This document shows positions 43,498 through 56,253 of a DNA stretch of 64,000 nucleotides, one piece after another. The translations under genes and the position numbers were made by a program. The notes under the pieces are model-generated. The model saw nothing but the letters and a program-made list of their open reading frames with translations, was not told the origin of the DNA and did not search any database. Source of the DNA: Cryptomeria japonica (taxonomy: Eukaryota; Streptophyta; Pinopsida; Cupressales; Cupressaceae); assembly GCF_030272615.1 (NCBI RefSeq), contig NC_081408.1:401479889-401543888 (forward strand). The letters run 5' to 3'. Positions within the stretch are counted from its first letter, which is position 1, and every line of letters starts with the position of its first letter.

Positions 43498-45020
43498 CTA
43501 TTATGGAGATATGTAATGTAATGTTCCTATTCCTATCATAAATTTTTCAATCATCAACAAGTGGATCCATATTATGTAATGTTCCTATTATTCATTAGTT
43601 ATATCTCATTATTCTATTTTTCATTACATTATAATATTTATATCATAATATATTATATCATTATTCTTCATTTCCTCATAATATTCATATTATATTATTC
43701 TTCATTAAATCCATCTTTTCATCCATTTCCTAAATCACTTTCATATCTATTTCATCTCTTATTCATCATTTCTTATTCCTATCTATTTCAACCACCTATT
43801 GAATATGGGATAAAACACTCTTCATTTCTACATCAATCCTTTATCTCGCATTCGTCTTGACACTTGGATTCACCCTTGAGGACAATTATAAAAACCCAAC
43901 CCCTCTCTCATTTCAACCATCTAGCAATCGAGCAATCTAATATTGGAGTTTATTTTTGCACTCTATCATTTTTATCTTGCACTTCGCTTTTCTCACTTTT
44001 TGCATTCATCATATTTCAAATCTCCATTTCCTGATAGCCTTTTTTACATGCTTTTGAGAGCAATATTGTTAAAAACACAAAATCTTGAGGAATAGGAGAG
44101 CAATGGGGTAGGTTTTGTGACATGCATGTGTGTTTCTAGTTTAGATTTTTTATTTGCATGTGTGTGCTTTGGCAGGAACTTCATTGTTGGATGTTGAAAG
44201 AAGCTAAATCCATGATTTAGTTTTCCATTTCCTCCATTTACAGTCAACTCTAAGTATTTAACACTTTTAAGCCTAGAAGTGTATTCTTAGTGTGACCACA
44301 CACCTTAAGCAACATATTAATCCTAGAAAATGTCAGTCAACTCTGAGTGTTTAACACTTTTAAGCCTAGAAGTGTAAGCTTAGTGTGTGTGATTTAAGTC
44401 ATTTTGTCTTCTTATCAAGGGATTAATAGCATGTTTAGGCATATTGATATGCCTTCCCTTAAGCTCCATGCTATTCTTTACATTTTCTTTTCTTTTGCAA
44501 GCATGTATAACGAATCCTTTCCCCTTCTATAGTTAGATCCAACCTTACAAGTTATAATCATCGTGTCAAATTTAGGGAAAATGAATGATTACTTGTGGCA
44601 TAGCAAGCTCAAAGGATAGACAAAATAAATATCTAGGTAGTCTATGGTAATGTCTATCTTATCATATGTTTGCTATCACGAGAGCATGAGACATCTTTTA
44701 TTGATAGGATAGGATGATTTGACTGATGAGTCCTTAATTTTAAATTTATTAAGATGTGATCATAACGCAATCTAGAAGAACCATATTACTATTTAGTGGT
44801 TGGTATGGTTTATGAATTTCAAGTAAATAGGTATCAGGTGTGAACAAATGAATCCTTGTTGCTAAATTTGACGAGTATTGGATAGATATAGTCATCCTTT
44901 CTTTTGCAAAAAATCATATGAATTGTACTCATTCAAGATTCTATAATGACTTTTCTTTCATTTGTAAGAATTGAGATTCCTATCAAATGCTATGATGAAA
45001 ATGTATTTAATTTCTAGTTA
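42727..45020. other. Very AT-rich DNA with simple repeats, no gene
   Basis: It contains A/T runs and many short spurious frames around 43000-43900. A repeat of about 50 bp occurs at 44242-44295 and 44334-44388 (AACACTTTTAAGCCTAGAAG). No LTR ends or protein motifs are recognised. Confidence 0.4.
43465..43494. repeat. (AG)15 microsatellite
   Basis: A perfect AG dinucleotide run of 30 bases. Confidence 0.95.
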
Positions 45021-45037
45021 AGCTACAAGTTGTAGGT

Positions 45038-46680
45038 ATTTTATTAAGGAAAAAATAGGTTTTGAGGGGACCTCAAACCCCATACAACAAGTTTTGAAGG
45101 GACCCGAAACCCATGGATTTTTCATGGATTTGGAACCAACATTCGAACGTTGCAGTAAGATACAACATAGACATTCAGCAGCCCAGCCACAACCTAATAA
45201 TAAAGATTAAGCGTTACAGAACTGGTGGCAAAAGAAGAATGCCTAAGCCACCCCTAATGAGTTTAGACAGACATGAATATAGGGAACAAGGATCCCTCAA
45301 CCATAATCATGGGTTTTATCCAAGCTCCCACAACCTTATCCTTGAGAGTGATACCCACTATGAGAAGCTTTCTTTTCAATATCTCCCCCTCCATAGGAGA
45401 TAAAGGAAAGAAGACAACAGAAAGGCCATCATCAGCTCCCTTCCAACTCCAAAAGACACTTCCAGGCATATCCAGTAGCATCCAACTCCACCTCACTACG
45501 AGAAAAATCACCTCCAGCCACATATATCTTCCCCTCCATAGAATATAGGACCACCTCTATAGGAAAAACCAGAGTAACCCCAAGATGCAGAAAATGAAGC
45601 AAAATAAACAATGCCATGGAACCAAGAAGGAGAGGGACAATATAACTCTCCTCATTACAAAGAGACTCAGGAGCCAAAAGATATAAAAATAGAAAACCAG
45701 ACCCCGTCATTAGTAAAGCCACATACCAAAGAGATTCCACAAGAATCCATAACAAAAAAACATCTCCTAAAAGATCAATATAAATATAGAAGCGCAAGGA
45801 GAGAAGAGAAACAAAGAAACCACCATATTTTTGCCATAAGGGCCAAGAAGAAGCTAAGACATATAAATAATCCCTCAAAGAAACAAATGTAAAGCTCTCC
45901 TAGTCAAGGCAGAAACAACTTCCACACAACCCCACAACAATATTAACAACAACAAAATCCCAAAAGAAAAAAAAAAATGACCTAGAAAAGAGCAGGGGCC
46001 AAAGATTAGGCAAACAAGAAACCCTCATGAGGTCCAATACCACCATCCGAAAACCAAACAAGAGCCAAGAATAGTAAGAACATCTATCACAATCATAAAC
46101 TAAAAGGGGGTAGAAAGCACCAATGAACTCTCCCATCAAAAGCACACGCATCTAAGGAAAGGATTCCTCAGACTAAATCAAAGCAGAAGATAGAGACCTC
46201 CATCTAGAGGAAAACCAAAATTTGATCCAATCCAACATGGCAAGGAAAGAAAATCTCCAAGGAAATGGGCCTCCAAGAGCCCACAAAATCAACATGATGA
46301 ACACCCCATACAAGAGCCTCCTCAAAAAAGTGAAACAAAGGAGTAGGCCCCACTCTGGAAAACCTAGCACATACTACAAACCAAAAGGAGCGGGGTAAGG
46401 GGAGCCTGATAGAACCAAGGAGCCACCTCACCGGCACCACGCAATCCTCTCCATCACCAAAATTGACCCCAATGTCAGTGTCCTTTGAAACCTCAGACAG
46501 AGCCCTTGAGTCACACTTTCACCCACTCCAACAAGCCAACTGAGAAATAAGGCTAGAATAAGGCAGGCAACCCACACCATCTACCTCAGCATTAGGATCC
46601 CCTTCATCTTCATCGTTTGCATCTTCCCTTGCAGCCCTGACCACTCCCACTCCACGTGCGTGCTCTACCATTTGATAAGT
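45038..46680 (-). mobile_element. Non-LTR retroposon (1.64 kb) with perfect 17-bp target-site duplication
   Basis: The sequence AGCTACAAGTTGTAGGT occurs at 45021-45037 and at 46681-46697. A long, variable-length duplication is typical of LINE-driven insertion. On the minus strand the insert ends CCTTAATAAAATA, similar to the 3' ends of plant L1-type elements. Its sequence has low-quality open stretches: ATGGTAGAGCACGC near 46670 gives VEHARGVGVVRAAREDANDE, then broken frames rich in Phe, Leu and Trp (46440-46204, 46151-45900, 45878-45432). No RT motif is seen. It may be a non-autonomous LINE, a 5'-rearranged copy or a processed transcript; which one is undecided. Confidence 0.7.
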
Positions 46681-46697
46681 AGCTACAAGTTGTAGGT

Positions 46698-47047
46698 TTC
46701 TATAGTCTTGGTAATCGAATTATGAAGAGAATAATTGAATTATTAGAGCTATAACTTATTGATCAATAATAAAATATATAATGATGATCAAAAGTATGTT
46801 TTATTATGTTGATGTTATAATCTTGATGCATATCAAAATAGTTGTGAATTTGGATGACATTACCATAAGGTCATTATGTTATAATGGGTATGAGGTTATG
46901 TTTTATCTTGATAGCATATTCATGAATTGAATTAGAATATTTAAAAGTTATTGAATAGATATGCAATAATTGTGTTTATGTTTCTTATCAAAAGGTCACA
47001 TTCCTTTATCCTTTGACATATATATTTATAATTGTATAATATAGTTT
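46698..47047. other. Short AT-rich spacer
   Basis: No feature recognised; continuous with the DNA left of 45021 once the retroposon is removed. Confidence 0.4.
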
Positions 47048-48368
47048 TGTTGGCCGCAATGTAGAAAATTGAGAGGAGGGGGTGAATCAGTTTGCTCACA
47101 AACTCTACACAACTCAAACTTAAATTCAAATATGATAATAAATAATGAAAGCATAAATCAACACATTACCAATATTTTTGATGTGGAAAACCTTGTTAAG
47201 GGAAAAACCATGATGGGAACCTACCCACAATGAGATAATACCCTGTTAGGAGAAAATGAAATATTACAATGGGGAATGCACAACATTTAGGCACACTACC
47301 TAGAGCTCACTTCCTAAATCAACAAACAAGAAGGGCTACAACCCTTGGGAAGGCCCACTGCCTTATAGAAACATTTGGATTACATCTGGAGGATCATGAA
47401 CTAATAAAATAGCATCTCCTCATGCCTGATTACAGTTCCAGTTAAGAACACAAGACAAACTCTTCTCTTTTGCATTTATTCACACTTCTCCTCTTCTACT
47501 GAAAGCTCAAATCAATGTCCACACATGTAGATACCTCTCTCACATGATTATTACATATATTTATACAAATCATCAACCTATATTTCAAGGTCGGCTCAAC
47601 ACTCATTACACATTACAAAGCATATAACCTCACACGCTATAACAATATATGTGGACCAAAACAATGCCAGCTAAGACATAGTGTGGACCTAAACCAATAC
47701 CACGAACATGCAACACCTTTAACAATTATGCCTCAAACATCCGCAATATTCTATAATAATCATTAATGTCACATAACACAAAGAATCCCACCAGATCAAG
47801 AAAATGATCAATAACGTGCACAGCGATCAATGCAGCCATCAATACGGATAGAACATGATCTAGAAAAATCCACAAGCAACTTGAATTACTACAACAATAA
47901 CCGCAACATCAACACTTACTAGAATCTTCATCATCATTATACCGAACCTCAAGAACACCAACTATATTGACTATCAAACTGAAAGATTCACTTGTGGACC
48001 TCCAAATCATGAACCATCTGAACTGAGGACACATATGAACATCCCAAACACTCTGGAAAATCCGCAAACTAAGATATGCAATTTTGGAGCAATGCGGAGA
48101 AAAATATTGAACACCGAACAACACAAACAACTGAAAACCATCCTCAATACCAGAACTCATAACTTGATCAAAACATCATGCAGACCACTAAAAATTTCAC
48201 TAAATCAACTAGAGATACTTATCTCAAAACCTATTAATCCGCAACAACTCATCTGCAACACACTAGCCAAACCAACTCATCCAATCTAACTACAACACTA
48301 GAACATGGGAATATGTTGACATCAATAACAACACAACATTCAAGCAAACTTCTCAGCAATATCCAACA
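47048..48368 (-). mobile_element. Solo LTR, family T
   Basis: 1321 bp with ends TGTTGG and CCAACA. The flanking 5-mers AGTTT and AGTTC match at four of five positions, fitting a slightly mutated TSD. It contains the conserved blocks GGGGGTGAATCAG and GGGAAAAACCATGATGGG. No PBS or coding region is attached. Confidence 0.78.
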
Positions 48369-48686
48369 AGTTCATAATACAATAAATGATGATAAAATTC
48401 TTTGACTTCATGTGTAAATGCATCGTTGTGTTATTTTTTTCTCTATAATTCTAACAATTGTGTTAAGGTTGAATTCAATTCTTATTAAGAAGTCTTATTA
48501 ATATGCATAATTCTTTTGAATGCACTTATGTACTCTTGTACATGCTCTTTTGCTCAAGTAGCTTCTATATTCTTATGAAGGCATGGCTGTATACAAATGT
48601 CTTATTTATTTGTGATTGAAAATTATTATGAAGTCACTATGATTTTTTTTGTGTGAATGAAATGTGATTTAGATGGAGCTTAGATA
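48369..48686. other. Spacer between two solo LTRs
   Basis: 318 bp, AT-rich; nothing recognised. Confidence 0.4.
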
Positions 48687-49942
48687 TGTTGTCAATAACA
48701 ATGAAGGAAGACTGAGAGGGGGGGGTGAATCAGTCTTCACCGGATTAAAAAACTTAATCACAAATACAGATCTGATAAACTGCAGCAATAACAAAGATAA
48801 GCAAATTGAAAGCACAACACACAACACCAAGATTTTGACGTGGAAAACTCGGTTAAAGGAAAAACCACGATAGGAACCTACCCACAATAAGATGATACTC
48901 TGCAGTAGTATGTGAAAATATTACAATGGGGAATGCACATGCATTCAAGCACACTGCCTAGATATCACTGCTCAAAAGATAATGACCCGAAAGGATACAA
49001 CCCTTAGGGAAGTCTCACTGACTTACAACAAGATTCGGACTACAATCCAAAAGGAATGAACTGAAAGAATAGCATCTCCAAATGACTAATTATAGTTTTG
49101 GATAAGCTCAAATGTCTAACATCACTCTCTACTCAATCACAACACCGAGGGATGAATCCTTGTTCGCACATAAACCTCTCTCTGATAATGCAGACACTAC
49201 CTCTATCACTAAATTACATGAATATGTCACCTATATATACAATTCATCAACCTTGATAACAAGGTCGGCTAAGCCCTCAACTCACAATTACAAAGTTACA
49301 TCACATGATACAAAGATTGACCACCAGACCAATATAATTATTTACATGATATAACATGGTCCCAATTCAAATTCTCAAATGCTCAACTCCACCAAAAATC
49401 ATGTAAAGATCAATTGCAACACACTACACCACCAGGAAAACCGCATAACACAAAAATCATCACCGGTTCATGAAAACCACCAATAGCTTGCAAAATGATT
49501 AATGTAGATCATCAAAATAAATAGGACACAATTAGGAAACACCAGCAAGCACATTATAATCATCAGAAATAGTTGTACCAACACCACTTATCAAATCTTC
49601 ATCGATCAACATTTGAAAACTCAAGAACACAACCAATCAGCAACTGCCACAAAGAAAGATAACTTGCAGAGCACCAAAACACTATCCATCTGAAATTAAT
49701 ATACACAAGACCATCCCAAAAAATATCTCAAAATCTCAGCTCAATATCATATCACACCAAAATATACAGGAGGAAATACTAAACTCTACAAAGCACTAAT
49801 CAGCAATACAAAACTGCAAACCGGATCATAAGATCTTCTCAATTTGCAAACACCAAAGAAAACCACATAAATATGTTGACATCAATGACAACAACATATC
49901 CTATCAACAGTAATGTCCAACAAACTCCAACAATCTCCAACA
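48687..49942 (-). mobile_element. Solo LTR, family T
   Basis: 1256 bp with TGTTGT and CCAACA ends, and flanks AGATA and AGATC (four of five match). It has the same conserved blocks as the copy at 47048 (GGGGGGGGTGAATCAG, AAAGGAAAAACCACGATAGG) but is clearly diverged, so the two are independent insertions. Confidence 0.75.
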
Positions 49943-50458
49943 AGATCCTGATATGACTTTAGATAAATAAGCAAGGATTGTTGCTTCTATCTTCATATGT
50001 GTGTTATGTGCATCTAGTATGTCATGATATTGTTATATTAGTGATAGAATATAGATATATCATACTACTTGCACAAATTCCATTACTCTTTCCAGTATCA
50101 CATTGCTAGTCTTCCTTGTGATGTATTGGGTATCTTTCATGTCATGAAAGATTCTAGAGAAGTGTAACTACTTCGTGGTAGGGTGGAAACGCACTCCAAT
50201 AATGTTTTTGCTCGTGATGTGTTTGAGGGAGATAGATGTTAGGAGTTCCTACCATGGTGGGTGTCATGTTTTGTTTCCTATACATATTCATTGTATTCAA
50301 CCATGTGATCTATTGTAAAAGTATATGCTTCCTTATGTTTAGTCATGTTATTATTTTTTTATTCTAACTTTTTGTCGAAACGTGTAGTTTTGCATCTCTA
50401 GTCTTGTATATTTGTACGCGTGACATTAATGTATGCTTGTTGATGTGTAAATTGTGAA
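49943..50458. other. Spacer, no gene seen
   Basis: About 515 bp of AT-rich DNA, possibly the region between LINE ORF1 and later insertions. Confidence 0.35.
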
Positions 50459-52300
50459 TTATGTTAATTTGACATAATGGTGGTCCTTACATCTTGGTTT
50501 ACCCTTCTTCTTCATGTTCGGTTTTTTTAGTTTGGATGTTGTCTGCTCAAACATTCTTATTTCTAGCATAGGTATCTCTTCACCTTCCCCTTCTTCCTCC
50601 TCTTCATACTCTAAATCCTCATACTCTATTACTTCATCCATTACTAGTTTTATAGCTTTCCCTTCATTAGCCAACATATTGTTGGTTGCCTATTATGTGG
50701 GGGATAGGCATATCTAATCCAATCCCAATGTTATTGTCTTGATCAATTCCTTTTGTTGGTGTTCTTCACTATTTATGTTAATCCAAGGGGTTCAACTTGG
50801 TCTTGGCAATTTTCTTCCTCTGTTTTGATGGCTTTCATAGCTGCCAAATCCTCTATTTCTTCACCATTTGTATTGATTTGAATATTTCCCATCTCTATCT
50901 CTGAGGTACTCCAAGTCTCTCTTGAGATCCTCTCACTATTCGATCTTCTCTTGCCATTAGTCGAGGAGACCGTTCCATTGCCAATCATGTTTTTTCCTTC
51001 CTTGCATGCATAATTTTCCTCGCCCCATCCTTATCAGTTCCCTATGGATCAAAGCCTTGATATATCGTGTCATCATACTCCTTACATTTGCATTTGGGAC
51101 ATAATGTCATATAGTCTTCTCTTTCTACCTTATGTCGCCAGATGCCCCACTCTGTTCAAATATCAATTTCCTATGGAACTAGAAATGAGGGCAAGGCATT
51201 GAGGCACATCCTTGCATAATTTCCAAATTTCCTATCTATCATAATGCCATCCAACTACTTGGTGATGCCTATACCTTGCCCAATTTCCATTAGGATATCC
51301 TTTTCCTAGTATTCTACTAGAAGGTTGTAAATTTGGATCCATATTGGTTGCTCTCTAATCTCCTTCTTCCAAGGATCAAAGTTAGGTTTCCATTTCTCCA
51401 TATAAACTCCAAAACCCTCAATCAAGTATGGCCCTTGATTTAGCGTCGTCGCACATTAAGAAAAAATCATTTGCTAGCACCTGAAATGAAATAGGATGCC
51501 CCCACTTGGATATGCACCATTCATGCAATTTTCCATGATCAATCTGACCCTGACCCCATTTGACAAACAATCCTACATCCTTGATTGTTCTACTAATCTC
51601 TTAATTCAATCCTTTCCTAAACTAATATATATACTCTTAGGTGGATTTATTTTTTATTGAGATGACTCACCTAATTGTTTGTTCAAATTTTCTCATGCTT
51701 CATTCGCTTGGTTCATGGAAGCTCTGCCTCTCTAACTTTATCTTTTCTGGCCTCCTGTGTTATTGGAATCTTTGATCTGCCAATTTCTTGAGGAGTCCGC
51801 ATTTTTCTGCTCTAATTGCCAATGTCGTCCATACCTTGGCCCAATGAAGTTAGGGTTTGAATTCCATGGGCACCTAGATATTCTATGATTCTAATTTTTC
51901 TTCCAGCTTCCTTGAGCAAAATTTTGCGTAGGTCTTGTTTTGCCATTCTAATGGAGACCATCCCAGTTGTTTGAAATTCTGTCATTATGCCTATATTCTA
52001 AGAAGGGTTTTGGGGGTCTCGCTTTGTCCACCCAGCAACCCTATTTGTAGACCCATTGTGGGTTGTGTTTGCTTTCCTCCAAAATCGCATCTTGGTGATA
52101 AGTCTTGTACACCTTCCACCCTCTATTTATCTTTCCATGGATTTCTTCCACTGGCACCTTCCAATCCATCTCTTCTCCCCATCTTTCTCCATTCTAGCTC
52201 CAGATTCCACCGTTCAAGTCTAGGCTTCCTTGCTCCTACGTCATTACTCCTCAGCTCACAAAATTTCACTTTGTTGCTCCTCTCATGCCATTTGAACCAA
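50459..52300 (-). pseudogene. Plant LINE ORF1-like remnant (DUF4283-type), decayed
   Basis: Translating the minus strand near 51440-51190 gives GPYLIEGFGVYMEKWKPNFD, then EIREQPIWIQIYNLLVEY and DRKFGNYARMCLNALP. This is the pattern of the DUF4283/zinc-knuckle ORF1 proteins of plant L1 elements (nucleic-acid-binding, part of the RNP). A cysteine-containing piece (TLCPKCKCKEYD, near 51095) may be the knuckle. Downstream are an acidic stretch (YEDLEYEEEEEGEGEE, about 50610) and a basic end (LKKPNMKKKGKPRCKD). Many stops and frame changes are present. Its orientation matches the ORF2 fragment at 42726-40679, so both may be halves of one LINE. Confidence 0.55.
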
Positions 52301-52482
52301 TATTATACCAATCTTTAACATTTTTCTTATATTTATTTATATCAACGTCAAAGATCCCACCAATAACAAGTGTTTTTATATCCTTAGTTAAGGATCTAGT
52401 AGGTAATTAATTAGAAAACTCTTAAGAATTACTTAATGAAGGAGTGGTCTTTGTAGACAATTAAAATTTCCCTAATGCATAT

Positions 52483-53637
52483 TGTTGGCAAGAGACACTA
52501 CATGTATGATGGGATGTTGTCATTTATGGCAACTCATAACAGATTTAGTATCTGCAATTCATGATGTGATTATTTCAGAAGATTGATTGAAGATCGATTG
52601 AGTCCAATGAGGTTCGCTAAGAAAACATGACATCTGGTAGAATGTTCAATATTTTGATTGGCAGATTATTTTGGTTAAGTATTTTGATTTGCAGATTTTG
52701 AGGAAGGTTTGTGAACATGTAAGTTACCTTATTTTAGGAGTGTGGCCTCTGGTGATGAGTTTGATTTAAGTTGGAAGATCTGGTAGACTGGTTATTGATA
52801 AGAACAGTGCATATCAGCTGTAACATGTGATAATTCATTTTGCGGATTTTGCGGATTGATTTTGGTGAGTGTTTATGTGTTTGAGGTTGATGAATTGTCA
52901 TGTGGGAAGCATGCGGACATTTTGTTTTGGTCTTCATATGCATTAGAGATGGATTTGAGCCAACTTATTTACACATTTCATCTTTTGTGTATTATTCTTG
53001 AAGTCGACATGAAAGGGTTCTTAAATTATGATGCGGATATATAAGAAAGGTTTATTTGATCATTTTTAGGTATGATGATGATGATGAGGATATGAGATAT
53101 GGATATGACCGATTGTGAATAGTTTCACGTGCGCAAGTGTTAGAATTATGCTCTGAATTGAATTGGTATATCAAAACAAAGCAGTATTGGAAAGTTGTGT
53201 GAGATACAGTATTTTGTGCTTAACCGAAACTATACACAAGAATTTGTTGATGCTAATTCATAGTTCAAACCTAATTTTAATCTATTACAAACATTTTGTA
53301 AGGCAGTGAGCCTTCTGGGGTTACAACCCTTATTTGTAAATTGAGAAGTGAGCTATACGCAATGTGCCTGAATGCGTGTGGATTTCCCTTATGTAATATT
53401 TCTATACTTTTAGTAGATTATATTAATATTGTGGGTTAGAATCCCACAGTGGTTTTTCCCTTAACCGGGTTTCCACATAAAAATACTTTTGTTATGGTGT
53501 TGGTGATTGTTTGCTTTATGTTTTGCATCTATCTTTCATTCAGTTGCTTCAAGAGGATTATGAATTAGTTAATGAATGTTTAATATTGTTGAACACTGAT
53601 ATCCCCCCCCCCCTCTCAGTGTTCATTGATTCCAACA
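52483..53637 (+). repeat. 5' LTR of family-T element
   Basis: 1155 bp, TGTTGGCAAG...GATTCCAACA. Near 53430-53470 it has CCCACAGTGGTTTTTCCCTT and ACCGGGTTTCCACA, the complement of the block in the solo LTRs, and a C10 run before CTCTCAGTG close to its end. Confidence 0.85.
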
Positions 53638-53639
53638 AT

Positions 53640-53652
53640 TGGTATCAGATTC
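53640..53652 (+). other. Primer binding site of family-T element
   Basis: TGGTATCAGATTC two bases after the LTR end, close to the initiator-Met tRNA PBS TGGTATCAGAGC. Confidence 0.75.
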
Positions 53653-53705
53653 TAGTTCCTCGATAGAAGCCTAACAACTTGAGGTAGATCCGGGAAAGTG
53701 AATCA

Positions 53706-54398
53706 ATGGATTCTGGTAATCTAAGACAACAACTTCTTGTTGCACTTGATCTTGATCAGTCCAAAGCCAAGGTCTGGGAATTGAAATCAAATCTTAAAGA
53801 TGCTGAAAACTTCATTGAATCACTGAAAGATCAATTTAACAAGTCAAGGGATAAGAGAAATGAACTTGTTGATAAGCTAAAGGAGAAAGAAAATCAAACC
53901 ATTGATGATCAAGCTCTAAGGGAGAAGACTGAAGAATGTGAGAAACTTGCTAGAGCTAATGCAGTTCAGAAAAATGATATGGAAGCTATTGTGATAAAAT
54001 TGACAAAGGAGATTGAAGAAATGAAGAAAAATGAATAAAAGAAGAAAAATGAAGAAAAACTTGCTCAGTCCCTGAAAGACAAATCTAAATAATATTGCAG
54101 ACTTAAAGATGAAATTGGACAATTGAAGAATGATCTACAAGATGTTAGAGAACATGAGGAAGATCTTGGGAAGTAGGTCCTACTTCTCAAATTTGATCTT
54201 GATGTTACAAATGAATACAAGGAGAAGTTATCAATCAGTTCAGCCAGACTAGATGAAATGCTTGCAAGCTAGAATAATCCTAATGACACTCAAGGACTTG
54301 ACTTTGAGAAACGTGAAAGCTCCAAATCATCTCAACAAAACAACAACTCAAGAAATCCTCTAGTAAGGGAGCCTAATGCTCATAAATTCAATGGTAAC
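53706..54398 (+). pseudogene. Coiled-coil gag-like protein of family-T element
   Basis: It starts MDSGNLRQQLLVALDLDQSK shortly after the PBS. It is almost entirely charged heptad-like helix (LKSNLKDAENFIESLKDQF, LVDKLKEKENQTI, EAIVIKLTKEIEEMKKNE). Stops at 54036, 54090 and 54174 interrupt one frame; it continues LKDEIGQLKNDLQDV and ISSARLDEMLAS and ends PLVREPNAHKFNGN. The next residue would begin a CCHC knuckle (the usual CF/Y..C), but the frame is broken there by the inserted LTR. Long coiled-coil gags are unusual for copia, but the PBS and LTR fit copia-like elements. Confidence 0.65.
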
Positions 54399-56253
54399 TG
54401 TAATACCCTAAAAATGGTCATCTAAACCATGGGCCCCTAATCTCGACTACATCACCAAGGTGCTAACCAAAGGCAATTAAATCAATCTTGAGCACCAAAC
54501 TAAGTAATTTCTAAATCATCAATGTCACATGGAAAATAAATCATTCCATATTAATTAAATATTTATTTAATTAATTAATCATTCCAAGTAAATCATTTTA
54601 ATCAATTATCCTATTTAATTAATTAAATATCCTAGCATATTTAATTAATAAATTAATTTACCATTTAACTCATCAAAAAGGAATTAATTTACAAAAGGAA
54701 TTAATTTACAAAAAGGAATTAAATTGAGAAAAGAAATCAACTTGAGATATTTCTTTTTCTAAATTTGAGATAACTTGAAAAAATCTCAGAAAAGCAAGAA
54801 AAGCAATTAAATTGAACAAATCATTTTCTCTAAAATTAAAACTTCAAAGCAAATCTTGGGGAAAGAGGTTTAGTTGCATTGAAGAGGATTTTTCTAATAA
54901 AAATCTTGAGCAAATAAAAGGAATGTGCGGATGATACCAAAATTGTTCATAGTTTGTGTAGTCACACAAATCTGTCCAGCTTAATTAAATAAATATTCGC
55001 TATTTATTTGATTAAAAATCCACTAGCCATCAGTTAATTAAATTAATATTTAATTAATTCATCCCCAAACATTCTTCTATTAATTAAATAAATTATTCAA
55101 TTTATTTTAATTAAATAAAATTCAAATCAATTAAATAAATAAAATCTATTTATTTAATTAAATCCCCTTTTCCTCTTTTAAATAAATTAAATAAAACATT
55201 TATTTAAATCATTATCCCCACCCCACTTGCATTTTCCTACAAATGCAACTTGCACACATTTATTGAAATAAATGAATTTTTATTTTAATAAAATCCTATT
55301 TTCCCTCACCCACCAAATCCAATTGCATTCCTAAATCCCCTTCTAGATTCTTCTAACCCCTTCCTAATTAACCTAATCCATCCCCTAATTATTGTCGCAT
55401 TCCTAAGCAAAATGGAGTCACTTCTCAAAGACTCCAAAGTCTTTGAAAAGCATTTAATGCTTTGTGTGTTCAACAAATTAACCCCCAAAGTCTTCCAAGA
55501 CCACTAATGGCTCTTACATGACCATTTATGGCTCTTACATAACCATTTATGGTTATTTCAAACTTGTCCCCCAAACATTTATTGTTTTGACCATATTCAT
55601 CCATTTCACATTTGCACAAAGAGTTTATCCATTGGATAAAAGCTTTATTCTTTGAATAAAGAGTTTATTCATTCAACCAACCTTGACTTTAACTTCCAAA
55701 GTCATATCAAGCATTTAATTCTTATTCCCTCTCCTCTCAACCTATCTCACATTGACACTTGTCATCCTGGGATTGGGTTGAAAGCCCTCACATGGATTTG
55801 AAATCATTCAATCCTGACCCTTGTTGAGATTGCTCAATCTCAACCATCCATTGCTCCATTTTTCCTATAAATAAAGCCCATTTCTTCATAATCCAGATCC
55901 TGAAAAACTTGTATGCATCTAAGCTATAGGCATTTTAGAGAGCATTTAGCATAGCAAACTAATATCTTTGTTATTTTAGTAAAATCAATCATTTTAATAT
56001 TATCATAGCATTAACTTTTCATTTCACATTTTGGAGCACAATACTACAATCTCAATCCTCCATAAGCATCCATAGTGCAAAAAGTTGTTGAGAGCTACAC
56101 TATTTTGGAACTTGGAGAGGAGAGCAACAAGGGAGAAGAAGCCAAGAGCATGTTAGGAGGCATTTGGAGATGCCTCATCATATTTACCTTCCTAGTTAGA
56201 CATTCTATCATGCTTTTGGTATCTCTTTTGATATGCTTGTGTAGGAAAGTATT
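54399..56253 (+). repeat. TGTAATACCC-type gypsy LTR, 5' part, with additional LTR-like sequence
   Basis: The first 550 bp (TGTAATACCCTAAAAATGG onward) match the LTRs of element L in plus orientation. From about 54950 the sequence departs from them, with alternating AATTAAATAAAT-type blocks and later a promoter-like region with TATAAATA at 55866-55873. The matching remainder of the element-L-type LTR resumes after the LINE at 61657. So either 54950-56253 is a separate inserted LTR piece, or this is a related, longer LTR. Undecided. Confidence 0.6.
55866..55873 (+). promoter_or_regulatory. TATA box in LTR-like sequence
   Basis: TATAAATA preceded by TTTTTCC and followed by AAGCCC; placed as expected for an LTR promoter. 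Confidence 0.45.

Larger units (their letters stand above)
52483..54398 (+). mobile_element. Family-T LTR retrotransposon, 5' part (LTR, PBS, coiled-coil gag)
   Basis: The LTR 52483-53637 is followed by PBS and an ATG frame. The element is cut at 54398 by the insertion of the TGTAATACCC-type LTR, and its remainder must lie beyond the window. It is the only family-T member here with internal sequence. Confidence 0.75.

Noticed and set aside
43000-43900. Several short AT-rich open frames
   Set aside because: Low-complexity A/T DNA gives Ile/Phe/Tyr/Leu peptides without motifs.
45432-45878. Hydrophobic minus-strand frame that looks like a multi-pass membrane protein
   Set aside because: It lies inside a TSD-flanked retroposon of biased composition, with neighbouring frames equally Phe/Leu-rich and broken; no transporter motif is seen.
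51935-52318. 127-codon plus-strand frame rich in Pro/Ser/Leu
   Set aside because: It is opposite to the LINE ORF1-like remnant and lacks any recognisable motif.
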